Of a stretch of DNA of 64,000 nucleotides, positions 61,822-64,000 are shown piece after piece; positions within the stretch are counted from its first letter, which is position 1, and every line of letters begins with the position of its first letter. The stretch lies in contig NC_071333.1 of the NCBI RefSeq assembly GCF_010183535.1, forward strand, positions 14,444,587 through 14,508,586, read 5' to 3'. The notes beneath the pieces were generated by a model, which saw only the letters and a program-made list of their open reading frames with translations, was not told the DNA's origin and did not search any database. Made by a program: the position numbers and the translations under genes. Origin of the DNA: Caenorhabditis remanei. Taxonomy: Eukaryota; Nematoda; Chromadorea; Rhabditida; Rhabditidae.

Positions 61822-64000
61822 GCAAGTCAAGGCTATCTGTCTTATTTCGGCCATCTTTCCAACCCTTTTCTTTTCTTCACACACGACTTCCGATTCACGC
61901 GTTTTTTTTCGTTGAGTTACTACTACTCTTACAAACATACATGCATATTTGGTTTTTTGTTCCTCTAGGACAAGGTCATTTTCGTATTAAGTTTTCCTTT
62001 TTTCTCAATGAAACAGAGACTTCTCACGGGCCGGGCCGAATTCAAAAATTTTCTTTACTAGGCAAGCTCGACCCGTTTTGAAACATACTCTAAATTTTCG
62101 AAAACTTTCAGAACATACTGTTGAAAAATGAACACCCACTTCTGAATTCGGCACGGCCCGATTTTTGACAAATCTGATGAAATACAGTTTTACTTTTTGA
62201 AGTTGAATACTTGGAATTTCCGAAAAATTTTAAAAATCGGAAATTACGGAACTTATCTCAGAAACTGTCAGGCCCTAGTGTATCAACAAAAATAGAGCAT
62301 TTATAATTTTTTTAAATTCAATGTATAAATCACTATTCCCAAACATTGTACACCTTGTGACTTCTACTCTTTCTCATTTGTTCCATTAGTCATAAGAAAG
62401 AAACTGAATCCAAATCCCTGCCTCTGTCCCATTTTGGCACGCTGTCATGCACACAAACAGAAACACATAGAAACCAAATTCGGGAATGTGAAGGCGGAAG
62501 ATGGAGACGACGAGAAAAAGGACGAACGTCGTCTTCGTCAAGTCATAAATGTGGGGAAAAGGTTCATAGAGGTGTGAAAAGTGCACTTCTTGCCATTTCT
62601 CGCGCGTCGTCTTTCTTCCGCTTTCTCTACATACTTGAAACATTACTTTCTTTCAAGATGAAAGTTGAAATGTTGATTTTCAAACTTCCAAATTCATTTG
62701 AATCGCGGGGGTGTGTCAAATTATCCACAATGTGAAAAAGTGACTAATGCGCGAAGAATTTGATTCGTTTTTTGACCAAGTCTCATTTCCGTCTAATCGA
62801 GGTCATTTCTTAATTAGCGAATGCCTAGAACATTCTTTATCACAGTAACTCTTGTTCTGAAAATCTACTTGTCAGCTGTTTAGTTTTTGCATTTTTCTCA
62901 AAGCCACCGTGTTTCATAATACGGATTTTCAAAGATTGCATAACAGAACGAGTTTTTGGTATCATATGTTTCTTATCTTTGGATTAGCTAACAAATATTT
63001 TTTAAAATTTAGTCGTATCTAACATCAGACCGCTGTCATAAATTATTCAAAGCGTACAATCTGAGAGGTTTTTTCGAAAGTCAACCCTATAATTTTCATT
63101 CAAAAATAGATGCTCCGTATGCTCATCTCTTCTCTTTTTCCATTCTCAGTTTCTTTTCAGGTAGGTCTCCTTCATTCTCCGTCTGTTGTTTCCTTTATGT
63201 TTTATTCAATTTCCACACTGAACACAGACAATAGAGCCAAACCTAGTCACTTATTCACTCTTCTCTTTGCTACTAATTTTCGATTCAATTCCTCTATTTC
63301 TCTTCTTCCTCTCTGCCCTCTAGCCGGTCCACCACACAACATAATATATATTCATAAATATTCTGGTTCTGAATTTTGCGGTTGACTCGCACTGGAAAAT
63401 CGATGAATATCAGGTTTTTCAAGTAGCCACCATATACGCACACATGATCATTATCGGTCACCCACCCCAAATTATTTTTCGTACAGTTTGAAACTTTTTA
63501 CAAAAAAAGATGAAGAACGAATCATGAAACGTAGAAATGACTATTGTTCAACTTGCATTCTGTTTCAGAGGCGATGTGTAACATTCTTAAACTTTTTTCC
63601 GACTTTCTTTCCTCTTCACATCTCCTCTCACTTTTTTTCAAAACCGTTGAAAGTCTACATAAAAGTTGCCCAAAGCTTTTTGCAAATCCTCTCACGTCAC
63701 AATTATAATGCGAGCATGTTCTCCCTTGAGACTTTGAGTTTGATGCTTCTTGACGCCTCGTTCATATTGGCTCATCTTTCTATTGCCAATTTATTTCCCA
63801 TTCGGCATGGAATTCTTCGTTCGCGTATCATTTTCTACCAATTCCGCAAAGAAGATTTTCTAGTTTTTTGAATACTCAAAATCGTGGGACAAGATTAAAC
63901 TTTTTAGTCTAGATAGTCAATCGTTCATTCAACTTAAAGTATTTTTGACATCCGGTAACTATGAAGGTCAAAATTCATTTTCCCAGCTGCTATAATATTT
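61822..64000. other. Probable long first intron of the 61.6-kb gene
   Basis: No downstream exon could be supported. One possible short exon at 63110-63160 (after AAAAATAG, ending TTTTCAG|GTAGGT) encodes MLRMLISSLFPFSVSFQ, but this pyrimidine-rich stretch could be chance. Confidence 0.35.
62027..62165. mobile_element. GGGCC-type MITE-like element, about 140 bp
   Basis: Left end CGGGCCGGGCCGAATTCA and right end, read inverted, CGGGCCGTGCCGAATTCA differ by one base. AT-rich interior with no coding capacity. Target duplication not clear. Confidence 0.6.

Overview
The window reads as nuclear DNA of a Caenorhabditis nematode. The evidence is small introns (about 44-60 bp) with TTTCAG acceptors, AT-rich spacers, spliced-leader-like acceptors just upstream of start codons, and a recognisable gene set: zig-3, tnt-3, dct-1, a sideroflexin, sem-5, histone H3.3 (his-71) and sdpn-1. 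From memory these correspond to the C. elegans X-chromosome clones C14F5 and F45E1. Several SEM-5 residues differ from the C. elegans protein as I remember it, so this is probably a sister species.

Layout. 1-151: 3' end of an Ig-domain gene (zig-3), + strand. 0.15-6.4 kb: gene-poor, with a tRNA-like element and three weak gene remnants. 6.8-13.0 kb: troponin T (tnt-3), - strand, with a duplicated alternative exon, a 1.6 kb Tc1-type foldback element in an intron, and an 864-codon ORF inside its first intron that may be a giant alternative N-terminus. 13-20.4 kb: long spacer. 20.4-21.3 kb: dct-1 (BNIP3-type mitophagy receptor), + strand, tail to tail with a sideroflexin gene (22.0-23.5 kb, -) that carries a hAT-type MITE. 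24.6-26.2 kb: sem-5 (Grb2 adaptor), - strand.

26-46 kb is an accessory, repeat-rich gap. It holds a decayed kinase fragment, a duplicated 34-codon hydrophobic microprotein gene with TATA boxes and an RTE-type retrotransposon remnant between the copies, a long miRNA-like hairpin, a broken spliced gene, a pair of duplicated exon-like units, and a three-copy tandem array with a period of about 2.15-2.2 kb. 46.2-46.7 kb: H3.3 (-). 48.6-50.6 kb: HAD-family phosphatase (+), tail to tail with syndapin sdpn-1 (51.1-53.6 kb, -), which has possible far-upstream 5' exons. 53.6-61.6 kb: mostly non-coding. 61.6 kb: first coding exon of an unrecognised + strand gene that leaves the window and may use a GC-AG intron.

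The conserved genes are unrelated housekeeping, muscle and signalling genes and do not form a pathway. The least explained DNA is the 30.9-45 kb block and the tnt-3 5' architecture. All splice models were assembled by eye from reading frame and GT/AG sites; no alignment or expression data were available.
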